Position numbers and translations under genes: made by a program. From Cheiracanthium punctorium (Eukaryota > Arthropoda > Arachnida > Araneae > Cheiracanthiidae): a stretch of 64,000 nucleotides of DNA. This document shows positions 8,941 through 19,855 of this stretch, piece by piece. The stretch's first letter is position 1; each line of letters begins with the position of its first letter. The notes under the pieces were generated by a model. The model saw nothing but the letters and a program-made list of their open reading frames with translations. It searched no databases and was not told the origin of the DNA. The stretch lies in NCBI GenBank assembly GCA_038373885.1, contig JAWZYV010000718.1, positions 451,367 to 515,366 of the forward strand, read 5' to 3'.

Positions 8941-10230
8941 TTGCAATATAAAAATTTATAAAATTTTACTGAAGCAAAAAGTGGTAAAGTTAACATACTT
9001 GGTCAAGATTTAAGGTTCTCGTGTCGTGTTTTATACTTATCTTTTATACACTACAAGGTAAAAAGTTACAAATTTAACAAAATTTATTGAAGCATGTACT
9101 ATGGAAACATTAATCTACTACATAGAAATAAAATGTTCTGATTAAAATCATAAACTTAAGTGTAATAGGTAAATTGAGTTACATGAGAATTCACAAAGTA
9201 TTAATTTTTTTATAAAATGAACTTGGCTAAAAAAGTAAGTTTCCATAATTTTATAACTTAATCGATTTTACATGTTTTTCAAAAATAAAGTTAAGTGAGA
9301 TAAAGAAACTTAGTATTTTTAAATAAAGATTTTTTGAGGTATTCTTTAATGTAAAGATCTTACCACATTTTACTTGAAGTAACAGAATATTTTAAATCAG
9401 ACACTATGTTTTTAAAACATCAGAGTATTAACTTAGCATATATTTTTATTAAGTAATGGGCTTGAATATTTTTATAAGAAATATCAACTAAGTGCACATA
9501 TTACACATTTTACTGATTAAGATGGTTATGCTTACAAATTTTAAATAAATATGCTCTTACTTTTATACATGTTACTTGTTCAAACTAAGTGTACTTTTGA
9601 TTTGTATACGTTTATGAGTTCTCATAAGTTATGAAATTATTTCTCGAAAGGAACTTAGCTATTAGAACTTTGTAAATTTTGTAGAAGTAGTATGCTTAAC
9701 ATGTTTTTCATGAAATGGATTTAAATTTGGTATAGAAATAATCAGTTATTTTTGCATAGATGTATAAACTTATCTTTATGTAAACCATAACTAATTAAAA
9801 GTAACATAATTTATGTCTATACAAAGTGAGGGACTTAAACTATTTTTCAGAATTATCAAGTAAAGGATTTTACAAAATACTTAGTAAACTGCATTAATAG
9901 ATTGTAAGTTGTAATTTTTTTCTGTTAGAAGTTTTGCACATTGCTATATTTTATGTTCTGATAAGTCGTTGAATATATTCTTTAAATAAACTAACAGATC
10001 TGTACTTTGAAAATTTCATTGAAGTGTTGAACTTTGGTATTTTTCGAATGTTACGAACTTGATACATTTTTTCTGAAGTGCTAGATATGTGAAATTGTCT
10101 TTTTAGAAACATTGAATTATTCAACTTAGTACATTTCAGTTACTCTTTCAAGATAACGGACTTAGAATTTTTTTACAAATAGCAAGCTAGTAACTTGCTA
10201 AACGTGCTTCTTGCAAATATTTTTAAATAC
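8941..10230. other. AT-rich 3' region of the left arm
   Basis: No gene. AACTTAG, ACTTAG and AAGTNNACTT-like words recur throughout at short, irregular intervals. The segment is repeated inverted at 10299-11580. Near 9000-9010 the left arm has about 10 bp (in CTTGGTCAAGA) that the right arm lacks. Confidence 0.6.
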
Positions 10231-10298
10231 TGTTCTTAAAAATTATCAAAGTTGTAACTACTAAAAAGAAATAAACAAATTAAAATATAATAAATTAA
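10231..10298. other. Loop of the giant palindrome
   Basis: These 68 bp are the only part of the element without an inverted partner. They are AT-rich, for example TACTAAAAAGAAATAAACAA. The arms meet it at AAATAC on the left and GTATTT on the right. Confidence 0.9.
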
Positions 10299-11579
10299 GT
10301 ATTTAAAAATATTTGCAAGAAGCACGTTTAGCAAGTTACTAGCTTGCTATTTGTAAAAAAATTCTAAGTCCGTTATCTTGAAAGAGTAACTGAAATGTAC
10401 TAAGTTGAATAATTCAATGTTTCTAAAAAGACAATTTCACATATCTAGCACTTCAGAAAAAAATGTATCAAGTTCGTAACATTCGAAAAATACCAAAGTT
10501 CAACACTTCAATGAAATTTTCAAAGTACAGATCTGTTAGTTTATTTAAAGAATATATTCAACGACTTATCAGAACATAAAATATAGCAATGTGCAAAACT
10601 TCTAACAGAAAAAAATTACAACTTACAATCTATTAATGCAGTTTACTAAGTATTTTGTAAAATCCTTTACTTGATAATTCTGAAAAATAGTTTAAGTCCC
10701 TCACTTTGTATAGACATAAATTATGTTACTTTTAATTAGTTATGGTTTACATAAAGATAAGTTTATACATCTATGCAAAAATAACTGATTATTTCTATAC
10801 CAAATTTAAATCCATTTCATGAAAAACATGTTAAGCATACTACTTCTACAAAATTTACAAAGTTCTAATAGCTAAGTTCCTTTCGAGAAATAATTTCATA
10901 ACTTATGAGAACTCATAAACGTATACAAATCAAAAGTACACTTAGTTTGAACAAGTAACATGTATAAAAGTAAGAGCATATTTATTTAAAATTTGTAAGC
11001 ATAACCATCTTAATCAGTAAAATGTGTAATATGTGCACTTAGTTGATATTTCTTATAAAAATATTCAAGCCCATTACTTAATAAAAATATGCTAAGTTAA
11101 TACTCTGATGTTTTAAAAACATAGTGTCTGATTTAAAATATTCTGTTACTTCAAGTAAAATGTGGTAAGATCTTTACATTAAAGAATACCTCAAAAAATC
11201 TTTATTTAAAAATACTAAGTTTCTTTATCTCACTTAACTTTATTTTTGAAAAACATGTAAAATCGATTAAGTTATAAAATTATGGAAACTTACTTTTTTA
11301 GCCAAGTTCATTTTATAAAAAAATTAATACTTTGTGAATTCTCATGTAACTCAATTTACCTATTACACTTAAGTTTATGATTTTAATCAGAACATTTTAT
11401 TTCTATGTAGTAGATTAATGTTTCCATAGTACATGCTTCAATAAATTTTGTTAAATTTGTAACTTTTTACCTTGTAGTGTATAAAAGATAAGTATAAAAC
11501 ACGACACGAGAACCTTAAAACATGTCTAACTTTACCACTTTTTGCTTCAGTAAAATTTCATAGATTTTTATTTTGCAAG

Positions 11580-11841
11580 TAATCAACACACACATACACA
11601 TAAAGAAAACACAGAAAAGTTTTCATATTTAAACTTATTTATTTACAAAAATATATTTTAAATTACACAAACTATTTACACAATTAAGAAAATAATAACT
11701 TTTCAATGAGTATTCTTTAACTAAGCATGCACAAGTCAGCCAAATCTTACTGTTGTAGAAGCAAGCATACCTTTTCTACATAATCACAATGGTTTTAATA
11801 TATTTTTTTACAATCGCAATACTAGTTATACACCAATAACA
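11580..11841 (-). terminator. 3' UTR and polyadenylation signal, right copy
   Basis: On the minus strand AATAAA occupies 11638-11643, about 200 bp after the stop, with the CA-rich complement of the GT-rich downstream element at about 11583-11618. Same arrangement as the left copy. Confidence 0.65.
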
Positions 11842-13389
11842 TCACATAATTACACATGTTTTGCCATCCTTAGAATTAGCAAAATCTGAAAACGGTTGAA
11901 AAAATGTATTAAATAGCACATTTTGAAGATACTTCATATAGTCTTCAATGAAAATGTTTGAAAAAAATTCTCCGTCATAATGACAAGTACATTTGTTCTC
12001 GCATATCTCTCTTGCAATATACGACATGTCGACCATAAACCATGCTTTACTACTTATAAGACCCTCTCTCTCATCAACATGTGTTCTATTCGAGCAAGCA
12101 TGTATCCTTTGCGAAGGATGATCTTGAACCCGGCCTATGTTTTTAAAAATTTCCTGATGTACTATATCCATTAATTGTTGTTTAGCCTCATCATAAGTAC
12201 AATGGGGTTCGCGGTTACATTTTTGCGGCTTTAATTTTAAAATTAAATGGGGTAGGGTCGTCGTATATAGCGTTTTTAAAATGCATTCCAATATTTCATT
12301 TCTCATTTCGCAAAGTTTTTTTACTTGATCATTTAAAAGTGTTAAGGAAATTGGATTTAACGTGAATGAATCTCCGGTTTTGTAAATTTGTTGTAAGATG
12401 CATTTTCCATCATCATTAAATACAGATAATTGATTATTACAAATAAAAGAGCTATTGCTATGACCTATATTAAAATCTAATAGTTTTACAATAAATTCGA
12501 TCCATGTGGAAGGGTTCATCACGACTCCCTGACCGGTTGGTATATAGTCTAATTGGGCATTCTGAATAAATTGTCTAATATAGATCTTCAAGTCAGTTCT
12601 TTCATCGTGAAGTGAAACGTAGATAAGTCTTTCCAAGTGCCATGTACTATTTACAGAAGCATATAAGCTATGGTAAAGATCGTCCGTCCAATTGTCCAAC
12701 TTTGCCCTTTTCGGGGAAGGCTCATAAATGTACATTTTGGCAAATGTTAGGTTAATGTGCGGGTCTGTCACATAAGGTTCAGAAGGAATACCATGCGTTA
12801 AAAGTTTGTTGGTTGGGGGATATATCTTACACATTGAGCCATGTTCTAATTTAATGGTAGCGGTTTCACAGTTCGCTGGTTTAAAATCCAAAGTTCGTTT
12901 AGATCCAAAACTTAGAATGCATACACCTGATGATAGGTCTAGATTAAAATCTTCGTAGTTGCCGTCTTCAATTTTAGGTTGTTCTTCAGAGCCAAAGTTC
13001 ACTTGCACCATATTAAATTCATAATTTGTCACTTTCTGTAGATCTTCACGTATTTTTTGCAAAATGGGTATCCAAGAGTAAACAGAGACTGTTGCTCCAG
13101 GTAAACTGTAATTGATTCCTTCATCAGCAAAAGTAATTACTTTACGGGTCGAGGAAATTTTCTTTTCACTACTTTGCAGGGGTAACTGAAACAATTCTTG
13201 CTGTAGCACGTCAACATCACTTTCAGTATAAAACTCGGGGGAAATTTTCTTTTCAATACTTTGCAGAGGCTTTACATCTAAAGGCAATTGTATTATTTCT
13301 TGCAGCAACACATCGGCATCACTTTGAGTATAAAACTCGGGAGTGTATTCAATGTTAAAGTTATTTTCGATCGATTCAAGCAAAGACAT
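11842..13389 (-). CDS. 515-aa AlkB-like / PC4-like CaaX protein, right-arm copy
   Basis: Same length and domain order as the left-arm gene, starting at the ATG on the minus strand at 13389. I count eight amino-acid differences from the left copy: Y102S, E232D, T278A, an S-to-T change near 353, V-to-D near 443, T-to-S near 457, K-to-N near 467 and I-to-H near 472. About seven silent changes are also visible. The IED in place of HxD, H199, H211, A217, the nuclear-signal-like PSPKRAKLD (here even closer to the Myc form) and the terminal CVIM are all retained. The two genes converge on the loop with about 3.2 kb between their stop codons. No frameshift or stop has accumulated. The function is unknown. 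Confidence 0.85.
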   Translation of the reverse strand: MSLLESIENNFNIEYTPEFYTQSDADVLLQEIIQLPLDVKPLQSIEKKISPEFYTESDVDVLQQELFQLPLQSSEKKISSTRKVITFADEGINYSLPGATVSVYSWIPILQKIREDLQKVTNYEFNMVQVNFGSEEQPKIEDGNYEDFNLDLSSGVCILSFGSKRTLDFKPANCETATIKLEHGSMCKIYPPTNKLLTHGIPSEPYVTDPHINLTFAKMYIYEPSPKRAKLDNWTDDLYHSLYASVNSTWHLERLIYVSLHDERTDLKIYIRQFIQNAQLDYIPTGQGVVMNPSTWIEFIVKLLDFNIGHSNSSFICNNQLSVFNDDGKCILQQIYKTGDSFTLNPISLTLLNDQVKKLCEMRNEILECILKTLYTTTLPHLILKLKPQKCNREPHCTYDEAKQQLMDIVHQEIFKNIGRVQDHPSQRIHACSNRTHVDEREGLISSKAWFMVDMSYIAREICENKCTCHYDGEFFSNIFIEDYMKYLQNVLFNTFFQPFSDFANSKDGKTCVIM

Positions 13390-13741
13390 TTTTGAAACTC
13401 GGCGAAAAATCAATTAAAACACACGTCTTAAGTATAGGCGCACACAGTGTAAAGAGAGTCCCGCAACACACACCTGGCCACTTTATCTAACTAAAATGTC
13501 TTTACTGATTCTTTAAAAAATCACGTGATTACCCAAGCGCCCTCTACCTTCCTCAACCCAGTAGATATTGCATCATCTAACTTGTCTTAGCCTGTTACAC
13601 AGAGTTGCCACTCAATGTACATCCTGCCAACAAACCTACCGGATATTCAATCAACACAGATTTGCACACGTCACTATCACGTGTCTTCTGCGCATGTCAC
13701 TTCCTTATCTCTTATCTGATCTGTGATACCTGATAAGAGAA
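13390..13741 (-). promoter_or_regulatory. Putative promoter and 5' leader of the right-arm gene
   Basis: Mirror image of the left promoter region: the initiator-like TCAGT (minus strand) at 13504-13508, the CACGTG boxes, the TGACGTG site and the GATAAG cluster are all conserved between arms. Confidence 0.4.
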
Positions 13742-15840
13742 AATCAGTTGCCGTTAAATTTGTAGAGTTTGTAGGTTGGGCGTAGGTAAGTTCTCCTGCA
13801 ACGGATACCTAAGAATTCTTTAGCCGAGCAGAACGATGTTTTGTCCGCATGCAACAAGAGTGTTGTCCGTTATTTTTCAGGTATTATAATTGCTTATATT
13901 TTTCTGATATATGTTGCGATTAGCTATCTTTTAGAGTAATCAGTTTAATTTATTAGCAAGTTTTCATTAATAATTTCAGTTTATGACTTTATTAAATAAA
14001 TATTTTAGTTTATTATTGTAAAAATTGTTTTAGTTTATGAATTTATTAAAAGGATATCTTTGTAAAATTTAAGTATATAAAAAAACTGAGTGTAAAAATT
14101 TTGATATGTTTAATTTATTAACAAGTTTTCATTAATAATTTTAGTTTATGACTTTATTAAATAAAAATTTTAGTTTATTATTGTAAAAATTGTTTTAAAC
14201 AATAATTTTAATACCTATTTTATACGTGAATACTCATTCATCTGCAATGCCTATAATTTATTACTGTTATTTATCAAAACTTAGCAAAAATAATTTGTTT
14301 TAGTATAATGCTCTTTGCTAATTGTTTCACAGAAATTAATTTAATGATTCATTAGTTTCCTAAACTACGTAAAATATATTAATCGTTGTAGCTTAACTTT
14401 GATATTTTAATTTAGGATATAATGCCCATGTTTACAAAAAAAAAAAGGATAGATTTTTATTGAAATGGCTTTAATCTAACATGATCTTAATCCGTAAGTC
14501 CCCATTTTTGAACGCAGAATGAAACACGTGTCCCCAATTGCATACCCCTAGCACCCTCCCTGGTTTTATCTTATCGGCAAACTGGCCAACTTTTATTGTA
14601 CCGGCTCTGTAGAGCCTCAAGGCACTCTCTTATCTCTAAATTTCTGTTATCAGCAATATCACAGGCACGTGGATTTTACTTCAATCATTCTTTTGTGAAT
14701 TATTATGTATTTTTATTATTTTCACCTCTCGCGTGTACAAGTATAGGGTAAGTGTAATATTTTCTATTATTTTAGTTACATATAAGTTGATACCGTAATT
14801 CTAATTGAAAATAATTATGTGGTTCTTATAGTTGCACTTTTGATGTGTTGTACTTTTAAGTGTGATTTTTTTGTTAATGTATGTTTTTCTGTATTTTGGT
14901 GTTTTGCGAAATTTTAAGTTGGTAATCCAGTGTAATTAATATTAATAGCATTATCGGTAGAAGTACTTTATGCAGTTTGTATACAAAAACTGGGGTTTGA
15001 GGGCTTTCTCCAAATAGAAAATAAGGCATGCATGGTATTTGTATTTCAGTAAATTCTAACTAAGATTAAATTTTCGCTTGCTAACTAATTTTATCCTACA
15101 TAAAATAGCATTGTGAATCTGATAAATTGTTATAAGAAAAAAGTACTTTTAAAGCGTTTAATATCTTCAAATGTGTTATTTTGTTTTTAGTGTCAAAATA
15201 TTATTAATATTTTCAGCCAAGATTAAGAATTAATGAACATGTGCTAGTTGGACCGGGAATTAGGGATAATGTATTTTAAATCATTATTCGATTTTCCGGT
15301 CTTGCTAGCCGTATAGATGTTGGTACTTTGTCCAGAGACTCGAAGATGTCCCTTCACGTAAGTAAAAACCTTGTATTTTTTAGTTTAAGTAATGATTTGT
15401 GATTTAAACTATCTAAGTAGATGAAAGATATTTTATATCCGTGCGGTATAAAACTGTGCTAAAACGGATCTTCAATTTTTATTTCCAATAGTTCAACTTT
15501 CTAACAATAGTACTATCTAGTCTAAAAGTTTATGCTCACCTTTCTATAAAATAGGTTAAGTGCATACCTCTAAAAATATTAATGCATGTATAAAATTATG
15601 CTTTCATAGTCAAACTGCAATGAGTGTTGCACATAAACAATCTAACTCGTATCGTATTGAAATTCTATAAATCAAGTTACTCTACTTGTGATATACAGTA
15701 AAAATATTTTGTAGGATTACTAAAAATGTAATTTTTTCTCTAATTGATCTATAGAAAATATAAACTAGTATAATCGCTGCCTAAGATTTATCAAAAATGT
15801 GTGGGTAAGAAAAAATGTTTAGATAAATACTTTGTTTGTG
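13742..15840. other. AT-rich non-coding part of the right arm
   Basis: Mirror of the left-arm non-coding region, including the paired direct repeats near 13945-14195. No gene. Confidence 0.6.
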
Positions 15841-15937
15841 CTTTAAGGCAAACCTGCACGCGGGGGTGTCTGCTTAGGATGAGGGGTGCCTTGGTAGGAG
15901 GACTTTCTAAGGGGATCTAACGCGTATTCACACATTT
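15838..15937 (-). mobile_element. SINE 3'-part inside the right arm
   Basis: Mirror copy of 4585-4685, with a one-base length difference in GATGAGGGGTGCC against the left arm. Confidence 0.6.
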
Positions 15938-16004
15938 CGTATATCAAAACTTGAGTTTTGGGGGGTATATGGTTAAAGTGATTTTCTCGCAATAGAATAT
16001 AAGA

Positions 16005-16720
16005 CTATATCATTATTTGTAAAAATCTTTCTATGCTATAATTTTCTCACTTGCCTAACAGTAGATTAAATTTGTAGAAAATGTATGGGTATCCTACTTT
16101 AATGTTAAACGGCTACTTAACAAAAATACGGTATACAAAAAATTAGCTAAAAATTAAAAACACGTGATTAAAATTTTTTTTTCTTGATAAATTAAAAACA
16201 TTTGATTAAAAAAAATTTGTTGTAAAATTAATTATTTACTTAAAATTAAAACTTGGTTAAAAAAATAAATTTAGAAATGTATTTGTTGTAAAATTATTTA
16301 ACTTAAAATTAAAACTTGGTTAAAAAATAAATTAACTCTTGATTAAAAAAAATATTTGTTGTAAAATTAATTAAAAAAATATTTGTTGTAAAATTATTTA
16401 ACTTAAAATTAAAACTGTTGGTTAAAAAAATATTTGTTCTAAAATTACTTATTTAACTTAAAATTAAAACTTGGGTAAAAATCTCTTAAGGAAAAAAAAA
16501 ATGTTTAGATAAAAAAGTTCATACACTATCTAAATCATTATTTGTAAAAACTATAGCTGCTAAAATCTTTCTATGGTATAATTTTCTCACTTCCCTAACA
16601 GTAGAAGAAATTTGTAGAAAATGTATGGGTATCCTAAACCCTACTTTAATATTCTAGTAAACTGTTACTTATTAAATATATGCTATAATCTTAAACGGTA
16701 TACAAAAATTAGCTAAACAT
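16005..16720 (-). repeat. Duplicated block around an AT-rich tandem array, right arm
   Basis: Mirror of 3797-4515, with the same unit order and spacing. Confidence 0.75.
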
Positions 16721-16806
16721 TAGAAGTATGTATTAAACAGCATTTATTCAATTTGCATTGGTTCTATTACTAAATGGTAAAGAAAACTAAATAAATAAAA
16801 AAAAAT

Positions 16807-17018
16807 AAACTTCGAAAAATTATGTCAAAGTCGCTTATTTTGATACTAAATGTTAAAGTCCCTTATTTTTCATGAGAGAATATATCGCAATCTGAAAAAA
16901 AATTTCCAAGTCCCCTTATTTCAAAAATATGTCACAATCTGAAAAAAATTACAAGTCTCCTTATTTGTAAAATATCTTAAAGTCTGAAAAAATTACAAGT
17001 CCCCTTATTTGAAAAAAG
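16807..17018 (-). repeat. Subterminal repeats, right arm
   Basis: Mirror of the five AAATAAGGGGACTT-type units at 3500-3712, here read as AAGTCCCCTTATTT. Confidence 0.7.
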
Positions 17019-17193
17019 GAAAAAAATTCTTATCAACCCTTCGAACTTCCGGTCTTAGCATCCGCTCCCCACATCCGGTCCGACCACGCCCCCCTTCCCC
17101 GCTCAGCATAGGGACAGCAGTTATACAGTTGCCCAGGGCTGCCCACAATTAACATGGGCTGCCCCTGAGGTGAACTCTCCTTTTTCTACTACT

Positions 17194-17199
17194 TGCGCC
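17194..17199 (+). repeat. 6-bp target-site duplication, right
   Basis: TGCGCC directly follows the CTACTACT terminus and matches 3320-3325 exactly. Confidence 0.8.
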
Positions 17200-17900
17200 A
17201 TTAGTCATCTGTAAGCATTTTCTAGAAATAATATATTATGTGGAACACAGAATCAGAGTGAACTGGATGCCGACCTTACTTGGGTTTACGACTAAAGGCG
17301 GACACCGGCACTTGCATTAGTTGTTGAGGCTCCCAGTCAGATGTGCGCTTGCCGCTAAATTATTCAAATGGAGTTTTCAAGAAATAACGATTTATATTAT
17401 CAAATGAAATTGAATAAATATAAGCACAATAACTATGCACAATCACATAGAAATGAACAAGGCTAAAGAAGGGCATTCACTCCGCTTGCTTTCCCCGTCC
17501 TCGACCAGTTCATTCGAAATCACCTTTACTGGCAGCTTGCCAAATTTTCATGCTAAACGCAGTCAGACAGTACCTACCCACATTTCACTCCAAAGTTCGT
17601 CAAAATGGACTCAAGGTCTATCAAAATCTTAGTGCCAAAAAGCTTTTTTCGAGAATCACGATACTTCCTTTCGTTTGTACAAAAGAAGTAAAAACTATTT
17701 ATTTTCATACACACCATTTTCAATACTGTATACATGGTCTATAGGACATTAGAACAAAACAAGTAAATTTTGTTGCAATCAGTGCCGAGCGACGGTAACA
17801 TCTACAGACAGACAAACCGAAATAGCACAATCACACTTCAAATTTGTTTTGAAAACGTCAACATCTTTACTGGTGAGTGAATGAAAACAAAATTTTTTTT
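17200..17900. other. Unannotated DNA
   Basis: No gene, RNA or repeat supported. The short open frames here (up to 65 codons) lack recognisable motifs. Confidence 0.5.
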
Positions 17901-18530
17901 AATGACTATGTCATTTTATCTCTCCACACCCTTTTTGAAAAATGTGTCCCAAAAATGCGACATAAAAAAGCGACATAAAAAGCGATATAATTTTACATGT
18001 ATTTAAATACTATTGGTTCACAACAGCTATTCTTAAAAAATTTCGTAAGCTGTAGAATATGCGAAACATGTATTTTTTTTAGTATATTTAAATGCTATTA
18101 GTTCACGACAGCTTTAATCTATTGTTACACTATTTCGTAAGCTGTAGAATATGCTTCACATGTATTTTTTTACATATATTTAAATACTATTAGTTCAAAA
18201 CAGCTTTAATCTATTGTTACACTATTTCGTAAGCTGTAGAATATGCTTCACATGTATTTTTTACATATATTTAAATACTATTAGTTCACAACAGCTTTAA
18301 TCTATTGTTACACTATTTCGTAAGCTGCAGAATAGGCATCCCATGTATTTTTCTATAAATAGGTTACACTCATAAACATTTCAACATAGGGTTACCAGGC
18401 GGAATACTCGAAAGATGAGCGATAAAATGACATAGTCCTTAATATTGTTTTAATATGGCAATAATGAAACTAAATAATTAGGGGGGTTCAGGGGGGTCTT
18501 CCCTGACGAGGCTCGAACAGCCGAGATTTA
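17901..18530 (+). mobile_element. Helentron-like interspersed element, family B, copy 1
   Basis: It begins with GACTATGTCATTTTATCTCTC-type sequence (from 17904); the inverted counterpart GATAAAATGACATAGTC lies at 18421-18437. About four tandem units of 85 to 93 bp containing TTTCGTAAGCTGTAGAATAT fill 17995-18345. A G/C-rich hairpin and GACGAGGCTCGAACAG close the 3' side. Subterminal inverted repeats, internal minisatellite and a 3' hairpin are the hallmarks of Helentron-associated elements (HINE/DINE-1). The superfamily call is inference. Confidence 0.6.
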
Positions 18531-18842
18531 TTTTTTAATCTGAATAATATTTCACAGTTTTCCGACTTTCTTTAAAAAAAGAAATCGTTGCCTAAGCCAA
18601 CGCCGCCGCCTTCTCTCGATTACGTCACGATTGCTTCAAGCAGATGTTTCCTAGCACGAGCTCGACCGTGAAGGAGAAAGTGGTTTTACAGGAAGGAGAA
18701 AAATCTCACGCGCTAATATACAGCTGGAGTCTTTTTCCACGTTTACGTGGAATATCATGTCGTATAGTCAAACATGCATTTTAGTAAATGTTTAAAATAT
18801 TTCTCGTCCCGATCTCTTACTTTCAGATATTTACTTACTTTT
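18531..18842. other. Unannotated DNA between two family-B copies
   Basis: Nothing recognised. It includes a short AAGAAATCGTTGCC-containing unique stretch. Confidence 0.5.
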
Positions 18843-19190
18843 TAATGACTATGTCATTTTATCTCTCTACACCCTTTATTGAAAAATGCGACATAAAAAA
18901 GCGACATAAAAGTATGCGACATAATTTTACATGTATTTAAATACTATTAGTTCACAACAGCTTTAATCTATTGTTACACTATTTCGTAAGCTGTAGAATA
19001 TGCTAAACATGTATTTTTCTATAAATAGGTCACAATCCTAAAAATTTCAACAGAGGATTACCGGGCGAAATACGCGAAAGATGATCGATAAAATGACAAA
19101 GTCAATTAATATCGTTTTAATATGGCAATAAGAAAATTAAAAAATTAGGGAGGTTCAGGGGGATCTCCCCCTGACGAGACTCGAACAGCA
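18843..19190 (+). mobile_element. Helentron-like interspersed element, family B, copy 2
   Basis: Same ends as copy 1, with only one internal tandem unit. The 3' hairpin is perfect here: TCAGGGGGA, loop TC, TCCCCCTGA at 19155-19174, followed by CGAGACTCGAACAGC. Confidence 0.65.
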
Positions 19191-19271
19191 AAGTTTTATT
19201 TTTTTTAACTTTCAAAATTGTTTAAAAGATTGATTTGATTTGTATGATTAAGGAAACGCTAACACTAGGGC

Positions 19272-19472
19272 GATCTGCCAAGGATGCGGGGTGGGTGGCT
19301 TGGTAGGAGGACTTTCTAAAGGGCTCTAACGTCACGTTACTTCTGGAGAAAACCTACCAAATCTCCAGACTGTTAGATGGACAGCCGCGCAATGGGACCC
19401 GAGCCCGGGACCTTCACACTTCGGCCGTCTACCATTTTCAGTGACATAACAACTGTGCCATGGTGAGGCCAC
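19272..19472 (-). mobile_element. tRNA-derived SINE
   Basis: On the minus strand the head reads CCATGGCACAGTTG (A-box-like), followed by a B-box region GGTCCCGGGCTCGGGTCCC. The body then carries AGAGCCCTTTAGAAAGTCCTCC and the conserved tail block. Related copies lie at 35294-35472, 45856-46070, 55477-55641 and 57307-57415, and inside both palindrome arms. Confidence 0.75.
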
Positions 19473-19855
19473 TGTTTAAAAGAATGTGCTATATGCATCA
19501 GTGGCAAAGCCAAGGGGGAGGGGATAGGGAGGTCACACACCGTTCGCACAGGTAGAACTATTTAATTTTTCTAATAAACACTCTAGACGTTTTAACCCCT
19601 ACTGGTAAAATGACGAGTACAGCTCGTCATTGGCTTTTCATGCCATACAGCACAATGACGGGCTATACTCGACATGCGACTAAAGTTACAGTTAAATTTA
19701 AATATGATAATAAATTTGGTTTAAAAATTGTAGCGCACTGGATCCGGCAGCACTGCGGGGACAAAATTTATTAGTGGGAGATTTCATTAAAGGGAGGCTC
19801 AACTGTATTTGAAAACAGTGAATTAATGAAGTGAAATGCATTTCTCAAACTTTTT
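19473..19855. other. Unannotated DNA with one hAT-like terminus
   Basis: CAGTGGCAAAGCCAAGGGGG at 19499 resembles a hAT MITE end, but no matching right end was found. Nothing else recognised. Confidence 0.4.

Larger units (their letters stand above)
3326..10230 (+). repeat. Left arm of the giant palindrome
   Basis: Pairs with 10299-17193 on the opposite strand. It contains the plus-strand copy of the 515-codon gene. Confidence 0.95.
3326..17193. mobile_element. Giant palindromic Polinton/Maverick-like element (13,868 bp)
   Basis: An inverted repeat covers the whole element: 3326-10230 is the reverse complement of 10299-17193, with a 68-bp loop between. The ends are AGTAGTAG and CTACTACT, flanked by the exact 6-bp duplication TGCGCC. 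Among DNA transposons, 6-bp TSDs with AG-initial inverted termini are characteristic of Polintons/Mavericks. Assigning the element to that group is inference, because no DNA polymerase B, integrase, packaging ATPase, protease or capsid gene is visible. Each arm has a subterminal repeat block, a long AT-rich non-coding stretch, one 515-codon gene transcribed toward the centre, and an AT-rich 3' region. The arms are about 99% identical over the gene by my count. The left arm is about 10 bp longer, mostly from an indel near 9000. Dada-type elements (6-7 bp TSD) are an alternative. Confidence 0.75.
10299..17193 (-). repeat. Right arm of the giant palindrome
   Basis: Reverse complement of 3326-10230 with about 1% substitutions over the gene. 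It carries the minus-strand gene copy and mirror images of all left-arm features. Confidence 0.95.

Noticed and set aside
11980..12174. 64-codon plus-strand frame inside the right gene copy
   Set aside because: Antisense shadow of the 515-codon gene.
3326..17193. Palindrome as a missed-adapter or assembly fold-back artefact
   Set aside because: Arms differ at about 1% of gene positions and by a roughly 10-bp indel near 9000. The outer flanks are unrelated, and a 6-bp direct repeat brackets the structure. An artefact would continue identically into the flanks. Long-read confirmation would still be desirable.
3326..17193. Autonomous Polinton core genes (polymerase B, integrase, ATPase, protease, capsid)
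   Set aside because: I looked for long frames on both strands of each arm; none besides the 515-codon gene exists, so no such gene can be annotated.
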